From: Shewanellaceae bacterium
GTDB lineage: Bacteria > Pseudomonadota > Gammaproteobacteria > Enterobacterales > Shewanellaceae
Direction: 5' to 3'
Assembly (NCBI GenBank): GCA_016779685.1
Contig: JADHND010000042.1
Coordinates: 1 to 10,705, forward strand
Length of the DNA: 10,705 nt
Position 1 is the stretch's first letter. Every line of letters starts with the position of its first letter. The notes under the pieces are model-generated. The model was not told where the DNA came from. It worked only from the letters and a program-made list of their open reading frames with translations, and did no database searches. Shown one piece after another: positions 1 through 6,112 of the stretch. Both the position numbers and the translations under genes were made by a program.

Positions 1-449
1 ATCACATCACACTGTTCTGTAGGCAATTGATGTACCAATCGAAGCAATATGGCTTTATCAATATTCAAATCTTGATGGTCATCTTGGTCTATATCTTGTT
101 GATATTCGAAATAATCTTCATACACATCTTGCGATGATACCAGTTGAGGGCGTCTGGATTTTTGACGACCTAGATCATAACAAACATTTCTAGCAATGGT
201 GTACACCCAAGTTGTTAGTGCGCCTCTATCTTGATTGTACAGATGGGCTTTTTGCCAAATCATGGCCAATGTCTCTTGAGCAACATCGCGCGCAGTTTGG
301 CGATCACCTGTGCACTTCAGGGCAAAATAGAATAAACGAGACGCATAATGAACAAACAATAGGCCAAAGGCTTGCTTGTCACGATGATTTGCGACCTTGC
401 TCATGGCCTCTATTAATTCTAACTGGATGTCTTCATCAGATTTACTCAC
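1..449 (-). CDS. ECF-type RNA polymerase sigma factor, C-terminus cut by window edge
   Basis: This gene encodes a group IV (ECF) sigma-70 factor that would direct RNA polymerase to a small regulon. 149 residues are visible. Region 2 spans about residues 28-97, with the core motif DVAQETLAMIW (55-65) and the promoter-melting stretch TTWVYTIARNVCYD (79-92). An acidic linker follows (about 105-127). Region 4 begins around 131 and shows LVHQLPTEQCDV as it runs off the window. I chose a GTG start at 449 because an in-frame TAA lies just upstream, AAGTAGG sits about 7 bases before the GTG, and the N-terminus (DIQLELIEAMSKVANHRDKQAF) has the usual ECF form. From family memory the sequence looks closest to the ECF11 (RpoE/ChrR) type, which is usually controlled by a zinc-binding ChrR anti-sigma factor encoded immediately downstream; that position is outside the window. 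It lies 76 bp after the LON-domain gene in the same orientation and probably shares its transcript. Confidence 0.93.
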   Translation of the reverse strand, partial: MSKSDEDIQLELIEAMSKVANHRDKQAFGLLFVHYASRLFYFALKCTGDRQTARDVAQETLAMIWQKAHLYNQDRGALTTWVYTIARNVCYDLGRQKSRRPQLVSSQDVYEDYFEYQQDIDQDDHQDLNIDKAILLRLVHQLPTEQCDV

Positions 450-525
450 CAGCTGGCCTACTTAGCAGATAAAAAAAGAGTATCTTTTAATTTTAGCTGG
501 AATTATCAGGATTGGGGAGGCGATA

Positions 526-1137
526 TTACAGATTTTCTGGGGGTGGTGACTCAGTCGCATCTAACATCATACGAACCAACATCACTGCATTGCTAGCATT
601 TTCTTCTTGTAACATCTCAAGTTTCAGATCACTGGGCACAGGTAACACTTCAAGCCACCGCATCACCAACCAATTAAGCTCTGATTTAAGGTGGGGATAA
701 AGCGCTAAAAAATCTGGGTATTCCTTATACAAGCTCAACAGCTTGTCTTTTAAGTAATCGGTATGACCGTGATCAAAAGCAGAAGTATCCTCTTCCCACT
801 CTGGTAAAGGTTTACAGTTGGCGATATGTAAGCCATCATCTTCCGTTTTCATTAAATCAATCATCACCAAAGACTGGCCTTCAACGGTAATACCAAGAAA
901 ACCATCGTCTAAAGGCTCAAAATCAATGATTTTCACCACAGTCGCTATTTGAAGCAATTGGGGCTTCTGTTCAATCAAAACATGAGAGTACATCGCCATA
1001 GCAAATGCAGTTTCTAGGTGCCCACGCTCTTTAATCAACCGAATATATCGAGGCTCAAATAATCTCAATTTGAGCTTACCACCCGGAAAGATATGGGCAT
1101 CAATTGGAAAAACTGGCAAATTTTCAATTTGACTCAT
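526..1137 (-). CDS. Stand-alone LON substrate-binding-domain protein
   Basis: The 203-residue protein consists of the N-terminal LON (PUA-like) domain without the ATPase or protease parts of Lon. The signature LPVFPIDAHIFPGGKLKLRL followed by FEPRYIRLI lies within the first 35 residues. Further on are the beta-rich GFLGITVEGQ segment (about 79-88) and the C-terminal helical bundle ending in SDLKLEMLQEENASNAVMLV. Such proteins are presumed to bind protein or peptide substrates; no enzymatic activity is expected and the exact role is unknown. Two start codons compete. The upstream ATG at 1143 directly abuts the ACAAGG ribosome-binding sequence, whereas the ATG at 1137 lies 6 bases after it, so I prefer 1137. 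The gene precedes the ECF sigma gene by 76 bp on the same strand, which suggests one operon and a possible role in the sigma factor's stress response or control. The domain call is firm; the functional link is inference. Confidence 0.9.
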   Translation of the reverse strand: MSQIENLPVFPIDAHIFPGGKLKLRLFEPRYIRLIKERGHLETAFAMAMYSHVLIEQKPQLLQIATVVKIIDFEPLDDGFLGITVEGQSLVMIDLMKTEDDGLHIANCKPLPEWEEDTSAFDHGHTDYLKDKLLSLYKEYPDFLALYPHLKSELNWLVMRWLEVLPVPSDLKLEMLQEENASNAVMLVRMMLDATESPPPENL

Positions 1138-1172
1138 AGACATCCTTGTCTTTTGCTGCTCATGCTATTATT

Positions 1173-1198
1173 TACGTCTATGAGCCCAAATTGGATCT
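1173..1198 (-). promoter_or_regulatory. Candidate ECF (RpoE/ChrR-type) promoter of the LON-domain/sigma operon
   Basis: Read on the minus strand, AGATCC (1198-1193) is followed by a 16-bp spacer and CGTAAA (1176-1171). As I recall it, the RpoE/ChrR-type consensus is TGATCC, about 16 bp, then CGTA, so this matches except for the first base. Transcription would start near 1166, giving a leader of about 30 bases before the ATG at 1137. The location immediately upstream of an operon encoding an ECF sigma of the same apparent group fits autoregulation. The match is by eye and short motifs can arise by chance. Confidence 0.5.
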
Positions 1199-1246
1199 GG
1201 CCGCTACCCGACCAGACGCCAACAAAAGAAGTCTAATGTATTGTTT

Positions 1247-2560
1247 TTAAAGGTAAAACTTACCGAAAAACAAAAAGGCTATCAACCAAGTACCCGGCGA
1301 TAGCTCACGATACCGACCATAGCTGACCTTCATCACGACATAGGCTAGAAAGCCAAAACCGATCCCCGTAATCAAAGAGGCACTGAAGGGCAACATAATA
1401 CAAATAATTCCAGCTGGAATGGCTTCAGTAAAATCATGCCACGGTACTTTCGTTACCTGCTGTAACATCAAGATAGCCACATACAATAAGGCACCCGCTG
1501 ACGCATACATAGGCACCATTTGCGCGAGTGGTGCCAACCACAAGCTCAATATGAAGCAAAGCCCCACGACAACAGCAGTGAGGCCTGTTCTGCCGCCAAC
1601 CTGAACCCCAGCTGCACTTTCTAAGTACGAAGTGGTGGTCGAGGTACCGAGCCATGCCCCCACAGCGGTGGCCGTTGCATCCGCAAATAAGGCTTGCTTT
1701 AACCGAGGTAACCGACCCTGTGCATCCAGCAATTGAGCCTTATCAGCGACCGCTACTAGGGTAGCCATGGTATCAAAGCAATCGATTAATAAAAACGACA
1801 ACACCAAGGTGATGACGCCGACCTCTAGCAACTGATCCCATTGCATCGCATTCAGGGTGGCGGCGGGAAGTGTCGGCACTGCAAAGGCGCCCTGATAAGC
1901 CACTTCACCTACCATCCAAGAAAGCAACGTGACTAAGAGGATACTTAAAAATACCGCCGCTTGAAAACCTCGATCAATGAGCACCAAAATAACCACAAGA
2001 CTCAAAACCGCCATCAAGCATGACCACGATGTCACATCGCCTAATGTCAACAACATGGCTGGATGTGCCACCACCAACTGGGCATTTTTTAAGGCCAGCA
2101 AAGCAAGAAAAAGCCCTATTCCTGCCGTCATAGCATAACGAATACTCATAGGAATGGCATCGAAGAAATAGTCTTTTAGTCTCGTCAATGACAGCAACAT
2201 AAAGAAAATACCCGATAAAAAAACGGCACCGAGTGCCGTTTGCCAAGCATAGCCGAGTTGCAGCACCACCGTGTAAGTAAAAAAAGCATTCAAGCTCATA
2301 CTGGGTGCTTGCGCAATAGGATAATTCGCCCAGAGTCCCATGATCAATGAACCCAAAGCGGCGGCCAGACAGGTTGCGGTAAAGACGCTGTCTCTGTCCA
2401 TCCCAGCTTGCGCTAAAATCAATGGATTCAGAAATATAATGTAAATCATGGTAGAAAAGGTGGTTATCCCAGCAATGAATTCGGTTTTGACACTGGTTTT
2501 ATGAGCGGAAAGTGCAAAAAATTGATCCAGAAAAGAAGTGACCTTAAAACAACGATGCAT
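1247..2560 (-). CDS. NCS2-family (AzgA-like) purine permease
   Basis: This is an inner-membrane nucleobase transporter of the AzgA branch of NCS2, the group containing the E. coli adenine and guanine/hypoxanthine permeases; these import purine bases with protons. The 437 residues are the usual length. Family blocks occur in order: ITTFSTMIYIIFLNP (about 32-46), LNAFF near 90, IPMSIRYAMTAGIGLF (about 137-152), LIDCFDTMATLVAVADKA (about 259-276), LGTSTTTSYLESAAG (about 305-319) and GGRTGLTAVVVG. Many hydrophobic segments fit a 14-helix fold. The start at 2560 is supported by AAGGAA 5 bases upstream. One oddity is PSMSLN at about 86-91, where relatives normally have P[G/A]MGLN, so the second glycine is serine. 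The gene lies 56 bp after the DUF885 gene and may be cotranscribed with it. The actual base transported cannot be told from sequence alone. No convincing terminator follows it. Confidence 0.92.
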   Translation of the reverse strand: MHRCFKVTSFLDQFFALSAHKTSVKTEFIAGITTFSTMIYIIFLNPLILAQAGMDRDSVFTATCLAAALGSLIMGLWANYPIAQAPSMSLNAFFTYTVVLQLGYAWQTALGAVFLSGIFFMLLSLTRLKDYFFDAIPMSIRYAMTAGIGLFLALLALKNAQLVVAHPAMLLTLGDVTSWSCLMAVLSLVVILVLIDRGFQAAVFLSILLVTLLSWMVGEVAYQGAFAVPTLPAATLNAMQWDQLLEVGVITLVLSFLLIDCFDTMATLVAVADKAQLLDAQGRLPRLKQALFADATATAVGAWLGTSTTTSYLESAAGVQVGGRTGLTAVVVGLCFILSLWLAPLAQMVPMYASAGALLYVAILMLQQVTKVPWHDFTEAIPAGIICIMLPFSASLITGIGFGFLAYVVMKVSYGRYRELSPGTWLIAFLFFGKFYL

Positions 2561-2583
2561 GTGTATTCCTTAGTATGAATGTG

Positions 2584-2606
2584 CATCTGCCCACCACGAG
2601 CAGATG
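2584..2606 (-). repeat. Intergenic inverted repeat (hairpin) between DUF885 gene and permease
   Basis: A perfect 7-bp stem, CATCTGC/GCAGATG with a 9-base loop, lies between the DUF885 stop codon and the permease ribosome-binding site. It is not followed by a T-run on the minus strand, so it is not a standard intrinsic terminator. It could be an mRNA-stability hairpin, an attenuator-like element or a protein-binding dyad for the permease; the sequence does not decide. Confidence 0.5.
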
Positions 2607-2616
2607 ACCCAAAGCG

Positions 2617-4329
2617 TCACGACGCAGTCTGTTGTTTCAGCCATTGATGAACTTTTTGTTCCACCAATGTAATCGGTAATGTACCGAATTCAAGTACCTT
2701 TTGATGAAAGGTCTTTAGCGAAAATGAGGCCGCTAAAGATTGTTCTGCTTCGGTCAGCAACTTCATCAAACGTTGTTGCTGTACTTTAGCTGTCATCAGC
2801 CGCGCCGGAGTCGCTATGGATTGGTCGATCATAGCAGAAATCTCATCTGATCGCAGCCACGTATTGCTTTTTAAATAAGCGGCTGCCTGCGCTCGGCTCC
2901 AGGCATTGGCATGGATGCCGGTGTCAATCACCATGGCTGCGGCCGCTAGTAATTGATCTTTGAAGTAGGCTATCTGTTCTGAGGGTTGATTTATCCATCC
3001 TTTTTCAAAAGCCAATGCCTCAACGTACAAGATCAAACTCTGTGCGAAAATAGGCTTAATAGGCTCTTCATCTCTGTCAGAGGCCGTCATCTTAAAATGA
3101 GAGGCAATCATACTGGCAAAAGGAGATGATGCCGTAGGCGCAGTTAACGACGCTTGTTGCTGTAAGTAAAAGGCTTCAATGCGTTGCGGATAACCGCTTA
3201 ATATCAGCGCTTCTGGCATCTGAGCAATTCGAGCAGATTGCCAAGTTCCAAAATATTCAGCATGCCCAAAATGTTGAGTCAGTTGTTCTGCCCAACGCGC
3301 CTCGAGCGCCGGTCGATCCACTTCTCTCACCATAGCTGGATGGGTTTGCAACCACGTCATTAACGCACCATGCCCCTGCTGCAAAATTTGTAAATTGGCC
3401 AACCGCATTTGATAATTTAAGACAGCTTGTTTACCCATATTATGAAGCTGCTCAGGTTCTGCATCTGCCGCCACATGTTGCTGTATCAAGTACCGATACC
3501 ATGCCTGACCATTCGGCAAAGCCCACCAACCTGGCTCGACCCGCGCATAGGGACGATATTCTGTCTCTAGAAACGTCACAAACTGAGTCAATTGGGGTAA
3601 CAAGTCAAACGTCAGTACCTGTGAAAATCGATTCTGCAGCGACTGAACATCGGCTTTGACAAACGATGCAGGCATGTGATTGAAACGATCGAATAAGACA
3701 CTGTCTGGTGCAGTGGCAGCCACATAAGGTCTGAGCTGAGACAACAACAGATCAACAGACGAGCGTGCTAAGACGACCCGATGAATGATGCCTTCACGCA
3801 TGCTGGTTTCGGCGGCTAAGAGCCAATGCGAAAAATCATTGAGTCTTGACAGTAAATTTTCATAGTCTTGACGGGTAATCAAGGGTTGCGTCTGACTGTC
3901 TTGCGCGACGTCCAGAACCGACAACCAATGATTTTCAAAGGGGTTGATTGGCAAATATGTCATAGGAAAGGCTTCTCCGCGCAATCCCAGATTCAAGCGG
4001 TATTCCATCACCAATTTAAGCCATTTAGACGACTCAGACAATTGGGTGTCATCCATGTGATGCAACGTTTGGTGTAAACCAGCTCGCCATTGATGGACTG
4101 CTTGACGTGCTTCAATTGACAATTGATCACCATACACATGATCAAAATCATGAATACCACTTAATGTTGCCGCAATCGGATGCTGCTCAAACCATTGCAC
4201 CGATGCTTGACGCGTTAATTGTTGTAATTGCTGCTCTGGATGGAGGCGTGGTTTGAGGTCACTCGGTTGAGTACAAGCCACCAGCCCGTAGACACTCATT
4301 AAGCCAACAGCACGCTTCAGATAAATCAT
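2617..4329 (-). CDS. DUF885-family lipoprotein lacking the family's metal-site motif
   Basis: The product is a predicted 570-residue lipoprotein of the DUF885 family, proteins with a M32-carboxypeptidase-like helical fold. The N-terminus has a lysine/arginine start, a hydrophobic core and the lipobox LVAC (cysteine near residue 19), so it is probably anchored in an envelope membrane. Recognisable family blocks include ALPNGQAWYRYLIQQ (about 270-284), LYVEALAFEKGW (about 434-445), VIDTGIHANAWSRAQA (about 477-492) and VLEFGTLPITLVEQKV near the end. The diagnostic EAxPGHH metal-site motif, expected before LYVEAL, is not present; that stretch (about 394-433) reads through SPFASMIASHF with no HExxH-like pattern and looks shortened. 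The protein may therefore be non-catalytic. Of three possible in-frame ATGs (4377, 4335, 4329) I chose 4329: AAGGGA lies 6 bases before it but directly abuts the one at 4335, and the resulting N-terminus is a clean signal peptide. The substrate and role are unknown. Confidence 0.82.
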   Translation of the reverse strand: MIYLKRAVGLMSVYGLVACTQPSDLKPRLHPEQQLQQLTRQASVQWFEQHPIAATLSGIHDFDHVYGDQLSIEARQAVHQWRAGLHQTLHHMDDTQLSESSKWLKLVMEYRLNLGLRGEAFPMTYLPINPFENHWLSVLDVAQDSQTQPLITRQDYENLLSRLNDFSHWLLAAETSMREGIIHRVVLARSSVDLLLSQLRPYVAATAPDSVLFDRFNHMPASFVKADVQSLQNRFSQVLTFDLLPQLTQFVTFLETEYRPYARVEPGWWALPNGQAWYRYLIQQHVAADAEPEQLHNMGKQAVLNYQMRLANLQILQQGHGALMTWLQTHPAMVREVDRPALEARWAEQLTQHFGHAEYFGTWQSARIAQMPEALILSGYPQRIEAFYLQQQASLTAPTASSPFASMIASHFKMTASDRDEEPIKPIFAQSLILYVEALAFEKGWINQPSEQIAYFKDQLLAAAAMVIDTGIHANAWSRAQAAAYLKSNTWLRSDEISAMIDQSIATPARLMTAKVQQQRLMKLLTEAEQSLAASFSLKTFHQKVLEFGTLPITLVEQKVHQWLKQQTAS

Positions 4330-4372
4330 AAACATTCCCTTGCTTGATAGAATCTGCCAATAGTTAGCTATC

Positions 4373-4401
4373 ATCAAACAATGAAATCATTCAAATTTCA
4401 A
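4373..4401 (-). promoter_or_regulatory. Possible sigma-70 promoter for the DUF885-permease pair
   Basis: On the minus strand TTGAAA (4401-4396) and TTTGAT (4378-4373) are separated by 17 bp, matching the -35 and -10 consensus at 5/6 and 4/6 positions. The site lies between the porin terminator and the DUF885 start, where a new promoter is expected. The region is AT-rich, so chance matches are likely. Confidence 0.35.
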
Positions 4402-4411
4402 GTCAATCGAC

Positions 4412-4454
4412 CAAAAAACAAACAAAAAGAAGGTCGAACCAGTTCGACCTTCTT
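4412..4454 (-). terminator. Intrinsic terminator of the porin gene
   Basis: A long perfect inverted repeat (arms AGAAGGTCGAAC and GTTCGACCTTCT, 4428-4439 and 4442-4453, extendable by one A-T pair) is followed on the minus strand by a T-rich tract (4427 down to about 4412). It begins about 37 bp beyond the porin stop codon. The outer-strand reading (plus) has no T-tract, so it serves the porin gene only and isolates it from the DUF885 gene downstream. Confidence 0.92.
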
Positions 4455-4491
4455 CTCAATAAACGGAACCAAATAACCTTAGGCAATCAGT

Positions 4492-5799
4492 TTAGAATAC
4501 AAACTTAAAGCCCATTGTGAAACCATGAGGTGAGTTGGTTGTTTCGTAATGTTTCTTGCCATCATCGGTAAGAACCGCAGCAGCAACAGCTTCATCAGCT
4601 TTCGTGGTGATTTCAGAACTCATATCCATGCTGTATTCAGCAAAAATACTGAAGTTGTCGCTCCACAAATAATGAGCACCCACAACCAAACTGTTGCTGG
4701 TTGCTTTTTCAACCATAGTGCTAGTTGTCGATGCACCAGTGCTAATAGCTGTCCCACTGATGATGATGTCTCGAATGCCGGCTTCACTCTCAAATGTGGT
4801 CATGTAGTAACCGACGAATGGCACAAATTTGTTGACGTTGAAAGAACCAACGACCGCAATTTGATTGGATTTAGGTGCTGATAATAGTGCGCCATCATTG
4901 GTACCCACCACGCCCTTATCGGTAACTGCTAATCCAGTGGGCAATTTACCTAGGTTTTCACCCAAAGAGTAAGTTAAGCCCATATGGAAGCCAGGTGCTT
5001 CAAACGAACCATACTTAACCGATACGGCCATCGCATTGGCGCCTTTATCGTAATCTTCTGTGGGATTTATGCCCGAAGTTTTCTTGTATTCAAATGCACT
5101 CATTTGATAAGCCACACCCACTTCCAACTCAGGCATCACAGGCACGACTAAGGACAAGCCGAAGCCACCACCAAATTTGCTGATAAATTCTTCTTCGGCA
5201 TATTCACCTTGGGCAACAGGTTGATATTGTAGACCCAAGCGCATGTTGTTGGCGGCAGGAATGGTCACGCGATACTGGAGCACGTTCTTAGCGCGACCTG
5301 TACCTTCCCAGCTACCATCACCTAGACCATACATGCCCCAAACTGGTGCATAGACTGCGCCGGTTTCGGTCACTGAAGCGACGTCTGAGAACGTACTCCA
5401 TGTTTTACCAACATAGACCGTACCGTAGGTGCCGTGCCCAAAAGCCAAGTAAGCTAGGCGATTGGTGAATTGATCATTATCACTATCGATGGCTCCAGTT
5501 GCTGACGTAAACTTTTCACCTGTTCCATTGAATGCGTATTCGATCTTGCCCATGCTTTTCCAGCCATTGCCAAGATCATGACCAAAGCCAAGATTAAAAC
5601 GACTGCCATTGTCACCGAAGCCCATTGGCTTGACGGTTTTCTTTTGCTCGTCGGTCAATGTGGGCATGCTGAGCGCTTGAAGGCTGATGTAGCCACCGAC
5701 ATCGACGGTATTGCCATCTTTATTATAAACTTCGGTTGCTTGTACGCTACCTGCTGCCAGTAATGCGGCAATACTAGCTGATAAATATAGTTTTTTCAT
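4492..5799 (-). CDS. Gram-negative outer-membrane porin (OmpC/OmpU-like)
   Basis: This is a predicted trimeric beta-barrel porin for diffusion of small solutes through the outer membrane. The 435-residue precursor has a signal peptide MKKLYLSASIAALLAAGSVQA, with cleavage expected before TEVYNKDG. The mature start NKDGNTVDVGGYISLQ resembles the opening strand of gammaproteobacterial porins. FTNRLAYLAFGHGTYGTVYV near the middle of the N-terminal half is the typical strand pair before the constriction loop, and the chain ends in GFTMGFKFVF, with the terminal phenylalanine used by the BAM machinery. I chose the ATG at 5799 rather than the one at 5853 because it gives a proper signal peptide and AGGGGA lies just upstream. 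It appears monocistronic, with its own terminator and a long AT-rich upstream region. Substrate specificity and exact orthology cannot be set from sequence alone. Confidence 0.93.
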   Translation of the reverse strand: MKKLYLSASIAALLAAGSVQATEVYNKDGNTVDVGGYISLQALSMPTLTDEQKKTVKPMGFGDNGSRFNLGFGHDLGNGWKSMGKIEYAFNGTGEKFTSATGAIDSDNDQFTNRLAYLAFGHGTYGTVYVGKTWSTFSDVASVTETGAVYAPVWGMYGLGDGSWEGTGRAKNVLQYRVTIPAANNMRLGLQYQPVAQGEYAEEEFISKFGGGFGLSLVVPVMPELEVGVAYQMSAFEYKKTSGINPTEDYDKGANAMAVSVKYGSFEAPGFHMGLTYSLGENLGKLPTGLAVTDKGVVGTNDGALLSAPKSNQIAVVGSFNVNKFVPFVGYYMTTFESEAGIRDIIISGTAISTGASTTSTMVEKATSNSLVVGAHYLWSDNFSIFAEYSMDMSSEITTKADEAVAAAVLTDDGKKHYETTNSPHGFTMGFKFVF

Positions 5800-5893
5800 A
5801 TGATCCCCTAATTTAAGTCCATCTAACTTCAACGATAATGTGTAAGTCTTCACTGACGCTACAGTACCAATTAAATTTTACTTCTAGAATGAA

Positions 5894-5906
5894 GAATGAT
5901 TCATTC
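5894..5906. repeat. 13-bp dyad GAATGATTCATTC upstream of the porin
   Basis: A perfect 6-1-6 palindrome lies about 95 bp upstream of the porin start codon. Its symmetry and position fit a transcription-factor operator. It resembles no binding site well enough to name a regulator; a loose likeness to Fur or ArgR half-sites is not convincing. Confidence 0.4.
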
Positions 5907-5922
5907 ATAAGTAACAAACAAA

Positions 5923-5938
5923 ACATGCCTAAGCATGT
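5923..5938. repeat. Inverted repeat ACATGC-N4-GCATGT upstream of the porin
   Basis: A perfect 6-bp inverted repeat with a 4-base centre lies 16 bp from the 13-bp dyad. It could be a second operator or a small hairpin in a long porin leader. There is no T-run after it on either strand. Confidence 0.35.
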
Positions 5939-6037
5939 ATATTTAACCCTATCCACATCAAACCTAACTTAAAATTAAAAAAAAATAAAGTTATTTTGTT
6001 AAAAAAAATGTAACACTATGTATTAACATTAAATTTA

Positions 6038-6066
6038 GACGTGAAATTCTATTCCCTTTTTACGTC
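6038..6066. repeat. 29-bp imperfect inverted repeat overlapping the dinG promoter region
   Basis: GACGTGAAA (6038-6046) and TTTTACGTC (6058-6066) are inverted repeats with one mismatch, separated by 11 bp. The right arm ends 6 bp before the TG of the extended -10 element, so a protein bound here would cover the -35 area of the dinG promoter. It does not match the LexA consensus (CTGT-N8-ACAG). Confidence 0.4.
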
Positions 6067-6072
6067 GAAGGT

Positions 6073-6081
6073 TGGTATGAT
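6073..6081 (+). promoter_or_regulatory. Extended -10 promoter for dinG
   Basis: TGG followed by TATGAT matches the extended -10 form TGn-TATAAT at 5 of 6 hexamer positions. The best -35 is poor (TTCCCT at 6052-6057, 18-bp spacer), as is usual with extended -10 promoters. Transcription would begin near 6088, about 25 bases before the dinG ATG. Confidence 0.5.
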
Positions 6082-6112
6082 AGCGACACATGTATGCTAA
6101 GGCTGCCCACCT

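Larger units (their letters stand above)
5800..6112. other. 313-bp AT-rich divergent intergenic region (porin / dinG)
   Basis: This non-coding stretch separates the leftward porin from the rightward dinG. It holds runs of A and T (roughly 5970-6010), three small dyads and an extended -10 site close to dinG. I found no ORF with a plausible start and no RNA gene. No convincing -35/-10 pair for the porin could be picked by eye; a long porin leader carrying regulatory targets, as in other porins, is possible but unproven. Confidence 0.7.

Noticed and set aside
212..472. Plus-strand open frame of 86 codons opposite the sigma factor gene
   Set aside because: It is antisense to a clear ECF sigma coding sequence and its translation has no recognisable domain.
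490..505. Short A/T stem with T-run (minus strand) between the LON-domain gene and the sigma gene
   Set aside because: The stem AAAAGA-TAC-TCTTTT is almost all A-T with a 3-base loop, too weak to call a terminator.
1162..1236. Plus-strand small ORF of 24 codons starting near 1162 (contains SPNWIWPLPDQTP)
   Set aside because: No ribosome-binding site, and it overlaps the leader and promoter of the LON-domain operon on the other strand; probably chance.
5801..5826. Plus-strand TGATCC resembling the ECF -35 element
   Set aside because: No CGTA follows at the expected spacing and it points away from the porin into its own leader.
5800..5853. Porin start at 5853
   Set aside because: It would add 18 residues ahead of a textbook signal peptide, whereas the ATG at 5799 has AGGGGA just upstream.
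5862..5877. TACTGT half-site that might be part of a LexA box (minus strand)
   Set aside because: The second half (ACAG after 8 bases) is absent and the site is about 240 bp from dinG.
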